Positions 24,182-31,813 of a stretch of DNA of 32,096 nt are shown piece after piece. The notes beneath the pieces are model-generated. The model saw only the letters and a program-made list of their open reading frames with translations. It had not been told where the DNA came from and did not search any database. The position numbers were made by a program, and so were the translations under genes. This DNA is from Porticoccaceae bacterium (GTDB lineage Bacteria > Pseudomonadota > Gammaproteobacteria > Pseudomonadales > Porticoccaceae), in the NCBI GenBank assembly GCA_023255165.1, contig JALRJD010000349.1:1-32096 (forward strand), in the 5' to 3' direction. Each line of letters starts with the position of its first letter. Position 1 is the first letter of the stretch.

Positions 24182-24967
24182 TTAACCCGCGCGTTTATAC
24201 ACCAGCTGTTTTTCCGCACCACGCTCCACATGATTGCTGGCGATCAGAAGTTGCAGGCCATCCATATCGATCAGTCGCACCCGGTGGCGGTCGGCGGCAA
24301 TCAACCCCTGCTCCTCGAGGCGCTTGAACAGACGGCTGACGGTCTCCACCGCCAGACCCAGATAGTTGGCAATATCATAGCGTGCCATGCTCAGGCGAAA
24401 CTCAATCGCCGATTCCCCGCGATCGTGCATGCGCTGCGAAATATCCAACAGAAAATGCGCCAGGCGCTGTTCCGCTCTCATCTTGCCGAGCACCATCATC
24501 AGATGGCTCTCGCGAAACATCATGCAACTGACTGAGCGCAGCAAGCGGTTGTAGACTTTCTGATTACTCTGCAGCGAGGCATCCTTAAATCTATCAAAGG
24601 GCAAACTGCACACGCTTGAGGTCTCCAGTGCCTCAACCTCACACATATATCTGCTGGTGTCGATACCATCTATGCCGAGGATATCAGTGGAAAAATGAAA
24701 CCCTGTCACCTGCCTGTCGCCGGATTCATCGACAATGCAGGATTTGAAACAGCCCGACCGAATAAGATACAGAGAATGAAATTTATCGCCCTGCAAAAAC
24801 AGGCGCTGCCCTTTCATCAGGGGTTTTTCATGATTGATAATACTGGATAGTTCGCTATTTTCACTGCTGTTTAAAGTGCTGATAAGGCAGCTCTTCCGCG
24901 CCAGACAAAAATTACAGGTAACTTTTTTAAGGCGGTTTAATGTGACGACTGCATTGGTTGATTCCAT
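24182..24967 (-). CDS. fnr: FNR/Anr-type 4Fe-4S transcription regulator
   Basis: The 261-residue protein has the N-terminal cluster ligands C18, C21 and C27 (C-x2-C-x5-C) plus C109 in RYMCE, matching E. coli FNR C20, C23, C29 and C122. A cyclic-nucleotide-binding-like fold, a dimerisation helix and a helix-turn-helix with VETVSR follow; E208, S211 and R212 correspond to the FNR residues that read TTGAT. It should bind an oxygen-labile 4Fe-4S cluster and activate promoters under low oxygen. Four matching boxes lie in this window. The ATG has AAGGAG upstream. No FNR box lies in front of the gene itself, so autoregulation is not indicated. Confidence 0.95.
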   Translation of the reverse strand: MESTNAVVTLNRLKKVTCNFCLARKSCLISTLNSSENSELSSIINHEKPLMKGQRLFLQGDKFHSLYLIRSGCFKSCIVDESGDRQVTGFHFSTDILGIDGIDTSRYMCEVEALETSSVCSLPFDRFKDASLQSNQKVYNRLLRSVSCMMFRESHLMMVLGKMRAEQRLAHFLLDISQRMHDRGESAIEFRLSMARYDIANYLGLAVETVSRLFKRLEEQGLIAADRHRVRLIDMDGLQLLIASNHVERGAEKQLVYKRAG

Positions 24968-25008
24968 GTCCGAATCTCCTTATTGGTAATTCACTATTCG
25001 TCCGTCAA

Positions 25009-25037
25009 ATAATTAATTTCACTGCGTTAAAATTCAA
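25009..25037 (-). promoter_or_regulatory. Possible sigma-70 promoter of the FNR-type gene
   Basis: On the minus strand TTGAAT (25037-25032) and AATTAT (25014-25009) are separated by 17 bp, each matching 4 of 6 consensus positions. They sit about 42 bp upstream of the start codon in an AT-rich patch. This is a weak prediction. Confidence 0.35.
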
Positions 25038-25073
25038 AAAAAATATTTCCCGGTCGCCCAAGACGGTCCCGGC

Positions 25074-25394
25074 CTAGGCCGCATAGGCGGACTGCTGCGC
25101 ATCAGATTGACCGCCCTGACCGGCCCACATAAACCCCGCGCGTCTGTCCGTTGACCAGATCAATAGTGCATTCAGCCGCGGATAAACAGTCTCGGATTTA
25201 TCCGGGGTTTTGATCTCGACCTGCAACAACATCCCCGCATTTAAAAAGTTGGGAGCCCGCTCGATGCCGAGACCGGAGAGACCGATATTGCGCACAGGGC
25301 AGATGGCAACCCGTTTTCCGGCCTGATAAAACTCTGCCAGACAGCATTGAGTATTGACGGTCAATGGCCTGCGACTTCCCATGCGATGTTCCAT
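25074..25394 (-). CDS. Small PilZ-like domain protein
   Basis: The 106-residue protein begins HRMGSRRPL, compatible with the RxxxR part of a c-di-GMP-binding PilZ domain, followed by beta strands and NIGLSGLGIE. The latter corresponds to the second PilZ motif (D/NxSxxG), here with Gly in place of Ser. A WSTDRRAGFMW strand near the end fits the PilZ barrel. If functional it would bind c-di-GMP in the cytosol, but the altered motif leaves ligand binding uncertain. The ATG has GGAG 7 bp upstream. It lies 106 bp upstream of the FNR-type gene on the same strand; the promoter prediction in that gap suggests separate transcription. Confidence 0.7.
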   Translation of the reverse strand: MEHRMGSRRPLTVNTQCCLAEFYQAGKRVAICPVRNIGLSGLGIERAPNFLNAGMLLQVEIKTPDKSETVYPRLNALLIWSTDRRAGFMWAGQGGQSDAQQSAYAA

Positions 25395-25583
25395 AATTTA
25401 ACTCCGTTTGCAAGAGTGATAAATGGCAATGCGATCCAATTTCTGAACAGACCGGGCAGCCTAGAATAGCAAAGCGAAATAGTCAGGCAATAAGGAGCTT
25501 TGCGTAATTTATTGCGGAAACTACGTACTTTTAAAACCGAATAATTTTTAATGTGTCGGAAAAATAGGTACAAATACTTATTT

Positions 25584-25624
25584 TGGTGGCCACCACATCG
25601 TGACAGTATTTTGCTCCTTATAAT
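25584..25624 (+). promoter_or_regulatory. Candidate activated promoter: 12-bp palindrome and consensus -10
   Basis: TGGTGGCCACCA at 25584-25595 is a perfect palindrome. A consensus -10 TATAAT lies at 25619-25624 without a recognisable -35 at 16-18 bp. With a start near 25631 the palindrome is centred at about -41.5, the position of an activator site overlapping the -35. The binding factor is unknown. Confidence 0.4.
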
Positions 25625-25649
25625 AATTATTTTTCAGCAGGTGTCCGTC

Positions 25650-26162
25650 GTGACCAGCAGCCCTTTTAACAGCAGTATAAAAATAAATAACCTTAAAAAA
25701 CGCACCCATAAAACAGCTATTCAGAAACCCGATATCTATGTTGCGCTGGTCGTCAGCGATATGACCATTCACAGACAGATTGTCGACCTGCTGTCGGCCA
25801 TGAATATTCAAACCATCACCCACACCAAAGGCCAGAGCCTGATCGACAGTCTGATGGATAGCCTGACGGATGGCCTGACGGATGGCCTGATGGATAGCCT
25901 GAACGAGCAGCATCCATTACAGCAGACCCACTGCCTGATTATCGAAACCGAGCTCGATGATATGTACGGTGTCAGCCTGTTTAAAAAACTGCTGGTGATT
26001 TGCCACGGCCTGCCGCCGACCATCATGATTGGCGTGCGCAATGCCAGCACCGTAGAGGCAGTCGAAGTGATGGCGCTAGGCGCCATCGACTACATTGAAA
26101 AACCCTTTTCATCGCGGCAGCTGATTGTCTCCCTGAATCACGCCCTGGAAAGCAGACTATAA
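25650..26162 (+). CDS. Degenerate single-domain receiver (pseudo-receiver)
   Basis: From the GTG at 25650 (AGGTG upstream and downstream of a consensus -10) the protein has 170 residues; an ATG at 25551 would lie upstream of the predicted transcript start. The fold is recognisable as a FixJ-type receiver: VALVVSDM, CLIIETELDDMYGVSLFKKL, VEVMALGAIDYIEKPF. The phosphoacceptor Asp is replaced by Glu (IIETEL), the acidic pair is reduced to SD and the conserved Thr/Ser site reads IGVRN, while the Lys of EKPF is kept. No output domain is attached. Five LxDS/LxDG tetrapeptides from a 12-bp repeat extend the second helix region. It lies 20 bp ahead of a phosphorylase, suggesting a phosphorylation-independent regulatory role there. 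Confidence 0.75.
   Translation: MTSSPFNSSIKINNLKKRTHKTAIQKPDIYVALVVSDMTIHRQIVDLLSAMNIQTITHTKGQSLIDSLMDSLTDGLTDGLMDSLNEQHPLQQTHCLIIETELDDMYGVSLFKKLLVICHGLPPTIMIGVRNASTVEAVEVMALGAIDYIEKPFSSRQLIVSLNHALESRL
25839..25898. repeat. Five tandem 12-bp units in the pseudo-receiver gene
   Basis: Units related to CTGATGGATAGC lie at 25839-25850, 25851-25862, 25863-25874, 25875-25886 and 25887-25898; two pairs are identical (2nd and 5th, 3rd and 4th). They encode LIDS-LMDS-LTDG-LTDG-LMDS, an acidic amphipathic helical insertion. Confidence 0.9.
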
Positions 26163-26182
26163 AGCGGGGATAAACAGCAACC

Positions 26183-27979
26183 TTGGACCATGACGCCATT
26201 CGTATCGCCTACTTTAGTATGGAAATTGCCCTGCAACCGGGCATGCCCACCTACGCTGGCGGTCTTGGCATTCTCGCCGGCGACACGCTGCGCTCGGCGG
26301 CGGATATGCGAGTGCCAATGGTGGCGATCTCGCTGCTGCCGCGCTGGGGTTATTTCAAGCAGACATTGGGCGAAGACGGCTGGCAGCATGAAAGCCCGTC
26401 CAGCTGGGTGGTAGAGAATTTTCTGCAACAGGTCGAAGCGCGCACCGAGATGTCGATCGACGGCCGCAGGGTGGTGATCCGAGCCTGGAGATATAAACTC
26501 AGAGGCGGCGAAAATCCCGAGAGTGGAAACAACCCTGGCAACGATAAAAGCGGGGGCGACAGCGAAAGCTCTAACAGTGTCGATATCTATTTTCTCGACA
26601 CCGACATGGAAGAAAACAGCGACTACGACCGCTCCTTGTCACATTACCTCTATGGTGGCGACAGCCACTACCGACTCTGTCAGGAGGCGATTCTCGGTAT
26701 CGGCGGCGCGCGTATGCTGGCGGCTCTGGGCTACACCGGACTGCAGCGCTATCACCTCAACGAGGGCCATGCCAGTCTGCTGATTCTGGAGCTGCGCAAA
26801 CAGCAGCAGGATCTTTTAAACAGCCATGGCAACAGTGATAACAATAATAACCCTGACAATATTACCGAAGCGGTGCGCGATCTCTGTGTCTTTACCACCC
26901 ACACACCAGTGCCCGCCGGGCATGACCAGTTTCCCCTCAGTGAAGTCTCCGCGGTGCTCGGCCCTGACTATTTGCTGATCGGCTGCGAAGATCTGTTCTG
27001 TTTTGATAACAAACTCAATATGACCTATCTGGCGCTCGCCAACAGCCGCTATATCAATGGCGTGGCGAAACAACACAGTCATCTGTCGCAGCAGATGTAC
27101 GCCGGCTACCATATCGACCACATCACCAATGGCGTGCATGCGGCCAGCTGGGTATGCGAGCCGATGCAGCGTCTCTATGACCAATATATTCCCGGCTGGC
27201 GAATGGACAACCTGAGTCTGCGCGGCGCATTGAACATTCCCCGCACACCTATTCACCAGGCGCATCAGGCGGCCAAACAAAAACTGCTGGAAACGGTCAA
27301 CAGCCTCACCAGTACCGACAAACAGATGGAACCGCAGTTTTTTACGATTGGTTTCGCCCGCCGCGCGGCGGTCTACAAACGCCCTGATCTGCTGTTCACC
27401 GATATCGGGCGGCTAAAATCAATCTGCGGCAAATTTCTACGTCTGCAGATTATCTATGCCGGCAAGGCCCACCCCAATGATCAACAGGGCAAGCTGCTGA
27501 TTCAAAAAATTATCCGTCTGGCCAACAGCCTCGATCAGAATATCAATATTGTCTATCTGCCCAACTACGATATTAGTCTCGCCAGATTAATGATCAGCGG
27601 CTGCGACCTGTGGCTGAATACCCCGCGGCCGCCACTGGAGGCATCCGGCACCAGCGGCATGAAAGCCGCGCTTAACGGCGTGCCCTCATTGAGCACCATG
27701 GATGGCTGGTGGCTGGAGGGCTGTATCGAGGGTTTAACCGGCTGGGGTATTGGCGAAACCGGCGGCGGTTTGGCCAGCAAATTAACCGAACAGAGCGAGG
27801 ACCGTCAGCGCCTTGAGGCTGGCTCGCTGTATCACAAACTGGAACAGATTATTTTGCCGCTCTACTACCAGAACCAGCTCGGCTATCTGGACATTATGCG
27901 TCATGCGATTGCGCTGAATGGCTCCTATTTCAATACTGAACGCATGCTCAACCAATATATTGCCAAAGCTTACTACTAG
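26183..27979 (+). CDS. Alpha-glucan phosphorylase, short form (GT35)
   Basis: The 598-residue protein begins directly at RIAYFSMEIAL and TYAGGLGILAGDTLRSAADM, so it lacks the DUF3417 and C-terminal extensions of the long phosphorylase in this window. Conserved elements are YHLNEGHAS, ITNGVHAASW, IGFARRAAVYKRPDLLF, YAGKAHPND and the PLP-binding EASGTSGMKAALNG with its Lys, then DGWWLEG. It should phosphorolyse alpha-1,4-glucans, likely with a different chain preference. The only start giving the complete N-terminus is the TTG at 26183 with GGGGA upstream. Two polar insertions (near residues 113-130 and 214-225, rich in Asn, Gly and Ser) are unlike the core. It probably forms an operon with the upstream pseudo-receiver gene. 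Confidence 0.9.
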   Translation: MDHDAIRIAYFSMEIALQPGMPTYAGGLGILAGDTLRSAADMRVPMVAISLLPRWGYFKQTLGEDGWQHESPSSWVVENFLQQVEARTEMSIDGRRVVIRAWRYKLRGGENPESGNNPGNDKSGGDSESSNSVDIYFLDTDMEENSDYDRSLSHYLYGGDSHYRLCQEAILGIGGARMLAALGYTGLQRYHLNEGHASLLILELRKQQQDLLNSHGNSDNNNNPDNITEAVRDLCVFTTHTPVPAGHDQFPLSEVSAVLGPDYLLIGCEDLFCFDNKLNMTYLALANSRYINGVAKQHSHLSQQMYAGYHIDHITNGVHAASWVCEPMQRLYDQYIPGWRMDNLSLRGALNIPRTPIHQAHQAAKQKLLETVNSLTSTDKQMEPQFFTIGFARRAAVYKRPDLLFTDIGRLKSICGKFLRLQIIYAGKAHPNDQQGKLLIQKIIRLANSLDQNINIVYLPNYDISLARLMISGCDLWLNTPRPPLEASGTSGMKAALNGVPSLSTMDGWWLEGCIEGLTGWGIGETGGGLASKLTEQSEDRQRLEAGSLYHKLEQIILPLYYQNQLGYLDIMRHAIALNGSYFNTERMLNQYIAKAYY

Positions 27980-28073
27980 GCCCGTATTGCCAGCGCTGAC
28001 AAAACCGGTAGATTGAAAAAGTGGTAACACTCTGGCGCCCGATTTAAATAACCGCCACCAAACGGGGTTTTGA

Positions 28074-30824
28074 ATGGATCACCAACCCGACTGGCACAGC
28101 TTGCAAGTCGCCAGCGTTATCAGTCAGCTGAAAAGCCACAGCAATGGGCTGAGCAGCGCCGAAGCGAGCCGCAGGCTGCAGCAGTATGGCGCCAATATTC
28201 TGCCCACTGCGCCACTTAAACCCTTCTATCGAATTCTGCTGGATCAATTTGTCAGCCCGTTTATCTATGTTCTGCTGTTTGCCATGCTGCTGTCACTGGC
28301 CATTGGCAACTTTAGCGATGCCTTGTTTATCGGCGTTATTCTGCTCGCCAATGCGCTGATTGGCGCTCTGCAGGAACACCATGCACAGCGCAGTGCCAAG
28401 GCCCTGAGTGAACTGCTGGTTAATCACTGCGAGGTCGTCCGCGATGGCCACAGAGTAAAAATCGCTGCCGAGGAGTTGGTCCCCGGAGATGCCGTGGTGC
28501 TCACCTCAGGTGACCGCGTACCAGCGGACCTGCGCCTGCTGAGCAGCGACAATTTGCTTATTGATGAATCCCTGCTCACCGGTGAATCACTGCCAGTTGC
28601 CAAGGATGCCGAATGCCTGTTGCCAGAGCAGACTCAGGTCGCCGAGCGCACTAACCAGGCCTTTGCCAGCACCATGGTCACCAGTGGCCGCGGTCTTGGG
28701 CTGGCGGTAGGCACAGGTCTAAACAGTGAGATAGGCCATCTGGCCAGCCATCTGATCGGAACGCAACAGGCGCAACCGCCCTTGCTGCAGCGTATGGAGC
28801 GGTTCAGCCGGCGCCTGACCCTGTATCTGCTCGGTTTGATTATTGTACTCGCCGCGGTTGATATAGCCCGCGGTTATGATCTTGTCACAGTCTTGATGAC
28901 GGTAACCGCACTGGCTGTGGCGGCTATTCCGGAGGGGCTGCCGGTGGCGCTGACCATTGTGCTGTCGATCAGTATGCGGCGCATGGTGCGGCGTCATGTG
29001 ATCGTACGCAAGTTGGTTGCCACCGAGAGCCTCGGCTCCTGCACCGTCATTGCAACCGACAAAACCGGCACCCTGACACGCAATCAGCTCAGCGCCAATC
29101 AGGTGCGCTTCTGCGATGGCCAGGGTTACCGAATCACCGCCAATGGCGCCAACCCCGCGGCCGATAGCGCTGGCGCCAGTGAACCGCTGCGATCAAACAA
29201 CAGCGAGCGCTTGCAGCGCCTGAGCCGCGTCGCCGGACTCTGCAATGAAGCCAGTGTGCAGACCGACAGCAGCACCGGCGAATGGCAAGGCTCTGGCGAT
29301 CCAGTCGATCAGGCATTGCTGGCCATGGCCTGCACGATTGTCGGCAGTGCTGCTCTGCACAGTTATCCGGTGATCGACCATATTCACTACGAACCGGAGC
29401 TGGGTTTGGCCGCAACCCTGCACCATCAGCCGCTAAAAAAAGAAGCCCTGGTCTGCGTCAAAGGTGCGTTGGAAAAGCTGATACCGCTGTGCAGTTGTGT
29501 CGCTGGAGTCAGCGGCAATGAGTCATTGGACCGAGACCAGTTGACCGCAGTGATGCATAGGTTAGCTGATCAGGGTATGCGTGTACTGGCCTTTGCCGAC
29601 GGTCATTTCGATCTCCAGCAGCCCTTCGATATCGAGCATCTCGGCAATCTCTGTCTGTTGGGAATGGTGGGCATGAGCGACCCACTGCGCGAAGAAAGCA
29701 AAGCCGCCGTCGAGGAGTGTCAGAGCGCCGGCATCAAGGTCTGTATGCTCACGGGCGACCACCCGATCACCGCGCTGGGTATTGCCAGAGAACTGAATTT
29801 GCTCAACCCTGAACTCAACCCTGAACTCAACCCTGAACTCAGTCCTGAACAGGGGCTGGTCAGCGGAACGCTTCTGCTTCAGGCAGAGCAGCAGGGGAAG
29901 CAGGCGCTGGATCAACTCACTGCCAATGCACTGATCTACGCCCGCGTAACCCCGGCGCAAAAATTGAGCATTGTCGAATCACTGATTCGCCAGGGCGAGT
30001 TTGTCGCAGTCACTGGCGACGGCGTTAACGACGCTCCGGCATTAAACGCCAGCCATGTGGGTATCGCTATGGGAATGCGTGGCACCGATGTCGCCCGTGA
30101 GGCGTCGGATCTGCTGCTGAGCGACGATAATTTTTCCTCCGTTGTCGCCGGTATCAAAGAGGGCCGCATCGCCTACCAAAATATTCGCAAAGTGGTGTTT
30201 TTCCTTATCTCCACCGGCGCCGCCGAGATGGTGCTGTTTTTGCTATCGACCATTTTTGCCACACCGATGCCGCTGACAGCCGTGCAACTGCTTTGGCTCA
30301 ATCTGGTCACCAGCAGTGTGCAGCATATCGGGCTGGCAATGGAGCCTGGTGAAGGTGATGAAATGCAAAGGCCACCGCGCCCGCCAGACGAGCCGCTATT
30401 TGACAAACTGATGATACGCCGCGTGCTGCTATCAGCACTGGTGGTGGGAAGCATCGGCTTTGGCTGCTTTAGCTATGTAATGGCACTTGGTCAGGATGAG
30501 GTCAGCGCTCGCAACAGTACCCTGTTATTAATGGTGCTGTTTGAAAACATTCAGGTTCTCAACAGCCGCTCGGAAACACGCTCGGTGTTTGCCCAGTCAC
30601 TTTTCAGCAACCCGATTTTGATTGTCGCAACATTGATGGCCCAGGGTCTGCATATTGCCGCAATGCAGTGGCCGCCACTGCAGCGAATACTGGCCACCTC
30701 ACCGGCAACCATGTCCCACTGGGTTGGTCTGCTCGGTGCCGCGCTGGTGATACTGCTGGTAATTGAACTGGATAAACTGATCAGCAGAGTGCTGACCAGA
30801 CGCGCGGCTATAAAAACGTTATAA
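28074..30824 (+). CDS. P2-type cation-transporting P-type ATPase
   Basis: The 916-residue protein has an N-terminal cation-ATPase domain, A-domain TGES (169-172), PEGLP in helix 4 (286-290), the phosphorylation site D329 in DKTGTLT, the hinge TGDGVNDAPAL and ten predicted membrane helices. Compared with SERCA, the calcium-ligand Glu of helices 4, 5 and 8 and the Asn of helix 6 are kept. The helix 5 Asn is Gly (STGAAEM) and the helix 6 Asp is Ser (NLVTSSVQH). The transported ion is therefore uncertain, and standard calcium transport should not be assumed. A 12-bp repeat adds LNPE units at 577-592. It follows the short phosphorylase by 94 bp on the same strand. Confidence 0.93.
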   Translation: MDHQPDWHSLQVASVISQLKSHSNGLSSAEASRRLQQYGANILPTAPLKPFYRILLDQFVSPFIYVLLFAMLLSLAIGNFSDALFIGVILLANALIGALQEHHAQRSAKALSELLVNHCEVVRDGHRVKIAAEELVPGDAVVLTSGDRVPADLRLLSSDNLLIDESLLTGESLPVAKDAECLLPEQTQVAERTNQAFASTMVTSGRGLGLAVGTGLNSEIGHLASHLIGTQQAQPPLLQRMERFSRRLTLYLLGLIIVLAAVDIARGYDLVTVLMTVTALAVAAIPEGLPVALTIVLSISMRRMVRRHVIVRKLVATESLGSCTVIATDKTGTLTRNQLSANQVRFCDGQGYRITANGANPAADSAGASEPLRSNNSERLQRLSRVAGLCNEASVQTDSSTGEWQGSGDPVDQALLAMACTIVGSAALHSYPVIDHIHYEPELGLAATLHHQPLKKEALVCVKGALEKLIPLCSCVAGVSGNESLDRDQLTAVMHRLADQGMRVLAFADGHFDLQQPFDIEHLGNLCLLGMVGMSDPLREESKAAVEECQSAGIKVCMLTGDHPITALGIARELNLLNPELNPELNPELSPEQGLVSGTLLLQAEQQGKQALDQLTANALIYARVTPAQKLSIVESLIRQGEFVAVTGDGVNDAPALNASHVGIAMGMRGTDVAREASDLLLSDDNFSSVVAGIKEGRIAYQNIRKVVFFLISTGAAEMVLFLLSTIFATPMPLTAVQLLWLNLVTSSVQHIGLAMEPGEGDEMQRPPRPPDEPLFDKLMIRRVLLSALVVGSIGFGCFSYVMALGQDEVSARNSTLLLMVLFENIQVLNSRSETRSVFAQSLFSNPILIVATLMAQGLHIAAMQWPPLQRILATSPATMSHWVGLLGAALVILLVIELDKLISRVLTRRAAIKTL
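29802..29849. repeat. Four tandem 12-bp units in the P-type ATPase gene
   Basis: CTCAACCCTGAA occurs three times exactly (29802-29813, 29814-29825, 29826-29837), followed by CTCAGTCCTGAA at 29838-29849. It encodes LNPE-LNPE-LNPE-LSPE in a loop of the P domain between TGDHPITA and the GDGVND hinge. Confidence 0.93.
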
Positions 30825-30840
30825 CCGCCCCGACAAAGCG

Positions 30841-31809
30841 CTAATCATCAGCACGGGAAAACCCCACTGCAAACTGCCGACGCGCCATGGCAATCGTCTG
30901 GCCTGCATCAGCAGTGCTGTCAGCAATCTCAGCTGCCACTCGCAGACGCTCCCTGAGCCCGGTCTGATTGGCAATCTGAATCGCCAGCCCCGGTCGCGCA
31001 TTGAGTTCCAGCAACATCGGGCCACGCAGTCGGTCGAGCACAATATCCACACCCAGATAGTTGAGCCCGGAGAGATCGGCACAGCCAGCCGCCAACTCCA
31101 GCAATTGTTGCCAGTGAGGAATATGCAGTTGCTCAAATGAGATATAAGTATCCGGATGGCGGCTGACAATTTTATTGTGCTGCACCGCGCAGATGCTGCG
31201 GCCAGTGCCGATATCGAGACCCACCCCCACAGCGCCCTGATGCAGGTTGGCCTTGCCATCGGAGCTGTGAGTGGCGCAGCGCACCATCGCCATTACCGGC
31301 ACGCCGCGAAAGACAATCACCCGAATATCCGGCACGCCCTCATAGCTGTAGTCTTTGAGCACTGGGTCAAATTCGATCAACGCTTCGATCATGGCGCAGT
31401 CATTGCGCCCGGCCAGGCTGTGCAGCCCGGCGAGAATATTGGAGCTGTGACGGCGCACTTCACGCTCGTCGATCAAGCCGCCGCTGGATTTGATAAAGCA
31501 CTCGCCGTCACGCCCGACAATCACCAGAATGCCTTTGCCGCCGCTGCCCTGAGCCGGCTTGATAACAAAGGAATCTCGCTCTTTGACCAGATCGGTCACG
31601 CTGTTGACCTGAAATTGGTAATCGATCGTGCCATAGAGTTCGGGCACCGCAATACCGCGCTCGATGGCCGCGCTTTTGGTGCGCAGTTTGTTGTCGGCCA
31701 GCGCGTAGTGCTTGCGCTGGTTGTAGTGACCGATAAAACCGATATTGCGCTGATTCATGCCGAGCACACCCAGCTCACGCAATTTAAATGGCGATACCAG
31801 CAGCGCCAT
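30841..31809 (-). CDS. RimK-related alpha-L-glutamate ligase-like ATP-grasp protein
   Basis: The 322-residue protein is an ATP-grasp ligase with the nucleotide-binding loop VIKPAQGSGGKGILVI, a middle segment PDIRVIVFRGVPVMAMVR and the metal-binding LLELNARPGLAIQIAN. It matches the TIGR02291-type proteins related to RimK, which adds glutamate to ribosomal protein S6. The substrate of this branch is unknown. The family typically occurs beside a 7TM inactive-transglutaminase protein, as here: that gene ends 4 bp upstream. The ATG at 31809 fits the usual N-terminus. It converges with the P-type ATPase gene and shows no functional tie to the glycogen island. Confidence 0.92.
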   Translation of the reverse strand: MALLVSPFKLRELGVLGMNQRNIGFIGHYNQRKHYALADNKLRTKSAAIERGIAVPELYGTIDYQFQVNSVTDLVKERDSFVIKPAQGSGGKGILVIVGRDGECFIKSSGGLIDEREVRRHSSNILAGLHSLAGRNDCAMIEALIEFDPVLKDYSYEGVPDIRVIVFRGVPVMAMVRCATHSSDGKANLHQGAVGVGLDIGTGRSICAVQHNKIVSRHPDTYISFEQLHIPHWQQLLELAAGCADLSGLNYLGVDIVLDRLRGPMLLELNARPGLAIQIANQTGLRERLRVAAEIADSTADAGQTIAMARRQFAVGFSRADD

Positions 31810-31813
31810 TTGG

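Noticed and set aside
25551..25649. ATG at 25551 as start of the pseudo-receiver
   Set aside because: It has no ribosome binding site, gives a Trp- and Ile-rich leader and lies upstream of a consensus TATAAT; the GTG at 25650 has AGGTG at good spacing. It is not fully excluded.
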